This document shows positions 14,413 to 17,234 of a stretch of DNA of 17,234 nt, piece by piece (position 1 is the first letter of the stretch; each line of letters begins with the position of its first letter). Made by a program: the position numbers and the translations under genes. Source of the stretch: Alphaproteobacteria bacterium (GTDB lineage: Bacteria; Pseudomonadota; Alphaproteobacteria; Puniceispirillales; Puniceispirillaceae). Under the pieces are notes generated by a model that ran no database searches, had not been told where the DNA came from, and saw only the letters and a program-made list of their open reading frames with translations. The stretch is taken from positions 1 through 17,234 of the forward strand of contig WTHW01000191.1 in the NCBI GenBank assembly GCA_011526395.1. The letters run 5' to 3'.

Positions 14413-15336
14413 TTATTTGAGGAAAGTTAACCAGATGAGCATGGCAGGCAAAGATAATATCGTTTGGAACGAGATGATCTCTGCCATGAGTGAGTCATTG
14501 CCATCTAATTCTTTGGCTAGGGCATAGCTAGAAACTGCTGTCGGCATAACGCCAAACACCAAAATAATTTCCAAAGCCATTCCTGATATTCCCATCAATA
14601 TAGCTGAAGATACTAATAGAGCTGGGAATATAAATAACTTCGCTGACAATGCGATAGCTAACGATATAGCATCATTTTTTATGGAGCTTGTGAATTTTAC
14701 ACCGGCGCCGACGGCCAATAGAAGAGCCGGTAGCGCGCCACGACCAAGCAACTCCGACGTCTCATAAACAGTATTGGGAAGGTCAAAGGGTGCGTATTTT
14801 GCTAACACCCCGGCAATAATGGCGATGATGAGAGGGTTACGGGCAAGCTCTTTTGTTAATAACCTGCCTATGTGAACCTCATCATCTCGCTTATTGAGCC
14901 AGATTAAGACGATCACAGCCAACGCATTAGACGGAGGCACTAGCACAGCAATACATAAGGTTCCCAACTCCACGCCTTGTGTGCCATATAAACCAGCTAT
15001 GATGGCAAGAGCCATAAAACCGTTATGTCTAAAGGCTCCTTGTAAGACAGACGATAAGTCTGCATTTTTTAGGTTCGCTTTCACGCCAATGATCCAGCAA
15101 ATAACAAGTACACCAAATAAGCCAATCAATAGTGATATCACAGTATAGTCTACTTGCATGCCGGTGAAATTTGATAAGGCAATCGTCTTAAATAACAGCG
15201 CAGGGAACAAAACCCAATAGCTCAGTTTTGAAATACCCTGCCAAAAGCTGGCATCTTGCAAAATTGTGCGCGACAAAATTTGTCCTAATCCAAGAACAAA
15301 TATTACAGATATGAGTACAGGAAGTCCTGATAGCAA
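14413..15336 (-). CDS. AEC (auxin efflux carrier) family transporter
   Basis: This 307-residue inner-membrane transporter has ten or so helices arranged as two five-helix repeats, as in the AEC family, whose bacterial members move malate, other carboxylates or amino-acid-like solutes. Signatures are FRHNGFMALAI (about 102-112), LARNPLIIAIIAGVL (163-177) and the C-terminal MPTAVSSYALAKELDGNDSLMAEIISFQTILS. The length is normal. The start is TTG at 15336: a perfect ribosome site, AGGAGG (15344-15349 on the minus strand), lies seven bases before it, and no ATG fits. It precedes the DmdA-like gene and may share its transcript, so it could export or import the substrate or product of that enzyme; this is inference. 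Confidence 0.87.
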   Translation of the reverse strand: MLSGLPVLISVIFVLGLGQILSRTILQDASFWQGISKLSYWVLFPALLFKTIALSNFTGMQVDYTVISLLIGLFGVLVICWIIGVKANLKNADLSSVLQGAFRHNGFMALAIIAGLYGTQGVELGTLCIAVLVPPSNALAVIVLIWLNKRDDEVHIGRLLTKELARNPLIIAIIAGVLAKYAPFDLPNTVYETSELLGRGALPALLLAVGAGVKFTSSIKNDAISLAIALSAKLFIFPALLVSSAILMGISGMALEIILVFGVMPTAVSSYALAKELDGNDSLMAEIISFQTILSLPAMLIWLTFLK

Positions 15337-15496
15337 AAGAGCACCTCCTCACATGAGCGGCATGATGACTAAGCCTTCAGTCTAGCATTGCAAGCAACAA
15401 TTCCCAAAAGAAAAGATGACACAAAGAAAACACAATGTGGTCCTTTTGTTGCCATCAAAGAGAACGATACTTCATGCTTGAGCATTGGAGTAAGGA

Positions 15497-15712
15497 ATGA
15501 CCTGCGAAAAACGCAAATATCCTCGTTTAGAGATAGATAATAGTAAAGTGCTAGCTATCAGAGGTGAAGCATCTGCATCACATAGGCTAGATATTACAAT
15601 GTCCAATTACATAGCTCTGCTAAAAGAATTAGCCCCAACAGATCCATTTCACAAACAAGAAAATGGTGTAGCTGGTGCGCCGCTTACCTTATCGCATTGG
15701 GTAAGGAAATAG
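15497..15712 (+). CDS. Small hypothetical protein, 71 residues
   Basis: I do not recognise the product. It is polar, opens with a basic patch (CEKRKYPRLEI, faintly like the start of a PilZ domain but far too short for one) and has no membrane segment or signal peptide. Support for a real gene is contextual: GGAG at 15487-15490 is well spaced before the ATG, the frame fills the gap between its neighbours without overlap, and a hairpin with a U-rich tail follows its stop. The 160 bases upstream (15337-15496) separate it from the divergent AEC gene. They hold no convincing promoter consensus that I can see. Confidence 0.55.
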   Translation: MTCEKRKYPRLEIDNSKVLAIRGEASASHRLDITMSNYIALLKELAPTDPFHKQENGVAGAPLTLSHWVRK

Positions 15713-15741
15713 GGCGCACTAACCATGTGCGCCATATTTTG
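15713..15741 (+). terminator. Probable terminator after the 71-residue gene
   Basis: GGCGCAC (15713-15719) and GTGCGCC (15727-15733) form a perfect 7-bp GC-rich stem with a 7-base loop, followed by ATATTTTGC. It overlaps the last codons of the convergent PEP carboxylase gene. Confidence 0.5.
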
Positions 15742-17234
15742 CAGAAATAAGCTGTGTAATTTTCATAATCAACTTTTGATTATGTGCAATAGGCTCCCTG
15801 ATTTTTGAAGTCATGTCGCCATAACTAAGTTGAGCATTCTGTGTGTAAGTCTCAGTTTCTTTGAGTTGCATGTCAGTTTTGCTACGGACATCTTCTGGAA
15901 ATTCTTGCGTTACAATTTCATCAATCAATTCAAAGTTTAAAGTGAGTGCTGCGTTGTAAAGATCACTTTGGCTAAATCGATTGGACTCAGAAAAGCGCGG
16001 CACTTGGAATGCGCGAACAATCGTGTCTATGATTAAAGCAATGCGCGTTGCGTGCAGAATATCAATGTCACTGCGATCATCGCCTGTTGTGCGCGCAGAG
16101 CCTGTACCCAATTGTGATGTTAGCCTATATAAATCGATCAAATCTTCACGCAGGCGCCACACTGTTTGACGTATAGCAGTTGCAGAAGTGCCATCACGAA
16201 GAAAGTTTGCGATTTGACGGAAAGCACGCTGGTTAGACGGCTGTAGGCCATGATATGCCTTGTCTATCCAAAATCCATTATCCATCAGTCGCCCATAACC
16301 AAGAACAGTATTCAATGAACCAAGCTGTTTTGCGTCCGTAATATGGCTAATCGCCTGTTTCAATCGCGGTGATTTGTCATGTATCTCAACAAATCGCTCA
16401 ATATCATTATGTGCCGCTGTTCCCATGCCAGATATAACGACCGCGAGAAACCCTAATTGTTGCAAGATAGCATTATGGGGAATGGCCCTAATTTTAGACG
16501 GATCTAATCTCTCGGCACCAGCCTGCAATTTTCGTTTGGCAGGCCTCGAGCCAGTTTTTGGCAGTAATCGTGGACCGAATGTGTCTAGCAATTGACCATA
16601 TTGTGGCTCTTTAAATAGTGTTTCGTGCCAATTTTTAAGACTTAGAAACAAATCAAGGCTAAAGTCACGGTTTTGGTAAAAGGGGTCTTCGCATTCTTCT
16701 TTAGTAGGTTGTGCTAACTCAGCTTTGAACAATGATGTTATCGTTGCCTCTGCAAGCTTGCCAGTGCCAAATAAACGGTAGCCATCACCCCCTTGGAAAC
16801 TAGACTGATGATGAATAGGCACTGTTGTGTTAGCAGCATGGTGGCGCGCAAAAGGTGTGAAAATAAATTTTTGACGATCAGAAATCGTAGAACGAGCACA
16901 TCCTCGTCCAAGTGACTCACCATGCGTGTTAAACATTAGTAACTCAACATCACTGCCAAACATAGAATGACACAATGTGGTTAGCTTTATCTGTAAGCGC
17001 TCGATTGCCAAATTGGCAGCGATTTGCCCCATAAAGCGGCCAGCATCTGAAAAACCAGCTTGGATAGCAAGTCTACCTCTGTTCCTCACATATGCTTGCA
17101 CAGATGCAAAGCTAAGAAGCTGCTTCATCATCTGTACGCCATGTTCGAGGCCAAAAGATGTTTCAAATAGTGGTGAGATGTCTAACTTATCTGCAATATT
17201 GAATTTATGTGCCAGATATAGAGCAGTCATATAA
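15719..17234 (-). CDS. ppc: Divergent phosphoenolpyruvate carboxylase, C-terminal part
   Basis: PEP carboxylase makes oxaloacetate from PEP and bicarbonate to refill the citric acid cycle. About 504 codons are visible; the frame is open through the right edge, so the N-terminal part of this normally about 900-residue enzyme is missing from the window. Counting from a methionine near the edge, PLFETSFGLE (20-29) matches the PEPC 'PLFET-DL' block. GFSDAGR (59-65) replaces the classical GYSDSNKD, and FNTHGESLGRG (100-110) replaces FHGRGGS-GRGG. The SFQGGDGYRLFGT segment follows. The C-terminus ends KYGAHG, not the classical NTG. These changes are shared, as I recall, with an alphaproteobacterial PEPC subgroup with HGES-I-GRG, so it is probably an active variant and not a broken copy. 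Confidence 0.78.
   Translation of the reverse strand, partial: YMTALYLAHKFNIADKLDISPLFETSFGLEHGVQMMKQLLSFASVQAYVRNRGRLAIQAGFSDAGRFMGQIAANLAIERLQIKLTTLCHSMFGSDVELLMFNTHGESLGRGCARSTISDRQKFIFTPFARHHAANTTVPIHHQSSFQGGDGYRLFGTGKLAEATITSLFKAELAQPTKEECEDPFYQNRDFSLDLFLSLKNWHETLFKEPQYGQLLDTFGPRLLPKTGSRPAKRKLQAGAERLDPSKIRAIPHNAILQQLGFLAVVISGMGTAAHNDIERFVEIHDKSPRLKQAISHITDAKQLGSLNTVLGYGRLMDNGFWIDKAYHGLQPSNQRAFRQIANFLRDGTSATAIRQTVWRLREDLIDLYRLTSQLGTGSARTTGDDRSDIDILHATRIALIIDTIVRAFQVPRFSESNRFSQSDLYNAALTLNFELIDEIVTQEFPEDVRSKTDMQLKETETYTQNAQLSYGDMTSKIREPIAHNQKLIMKITQLISAKYGAHG

Noticed and set aside
1..17234. CRISPR array, tRNA, rRNA, insertion sequence or phage genes
   Set aside because: I found no spaced direct repeats, cloverleaf-like segment, transposase, integrase or phage structural gene.

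Overview
The window looks like chromosomal DNA of a moderately AT-rich, Gram-negative bacterium. The gene families present (a Bug-type TctC binding protein with a TTT transporter, a class III CoA-transferase, a DmdA/GcvT-like folate enzyme, a divergent PEP carboxylase, DCC and CvpA-like proteins) are typical of marine Alphaproteobacteria. A SAR116-like lineage is my best guess, but that is inference from gene content and not a search result. I see no rRNA, tRNA, insertion sequence, integrase, phage gene or CRISPR array. All intergenic gaps are short, at most about 300 bases.

Layout. 23-655 (+): class I SAM methyltransferase. 768-2230 (+): a one-base-overlapping pair, a passenger-less intimin/invasin-type (inverse autotransporter) beta-barrel followed by a small secreted cysteine-containing protein, closed by a bidirectional terminator. 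2328-3509 (-): class III (CaiB/BaiF) CoA-transferase, divergent from the next block. 3814-10608 (+): a tight six-gene operon of tctC, tctB, tctA (split by a one-base frameshift), two tandem AbrB-family membrane proteins and an MmgE/PrpD-family enzyme. 10628-11496 (-): DCC-family thiol protein and a four-helix membrane protein. 11632-12411 (+): CvpA-like membrane protein. 12417-15336 (-): aquaporin, DmdA-like aminomethyltransferase and AEC-family transporter. 15497-15712 (+): unknown 71-residue protein. 15719-window end (-): C-terminal half of a divergent PEP carboxylase whose N-terminus lies beyond the right edge.

How the genes may work together. The central block reads as a carboxylate uptake and catabolism locus. 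TctC captures an organic acid in the periplasm and TctA/TctB import it. The divergent CoA-transferase could activate it, and the MmgE/PrpD enzyme could dehydrate, decarboxylate or isomerise it. The two AbrB proteins are co-transcribed membrane partners of unknown role. Two strong hairpins, one in the leader before tctC and one between tctC and tctB, probably set the usual excess of binding protein over permease. The substrate cannot be read from the sequence.

The points most worth a second look are: the barrel with a translationally coupled secreted partner; the tctA split, which separates the two halves that each carry a PGL motif; the AbrB pair embedded in a TTT/PrpD operon; and the DmdA-like enzyme that departs from true DMSP demethylase in its C-terminal motifs.
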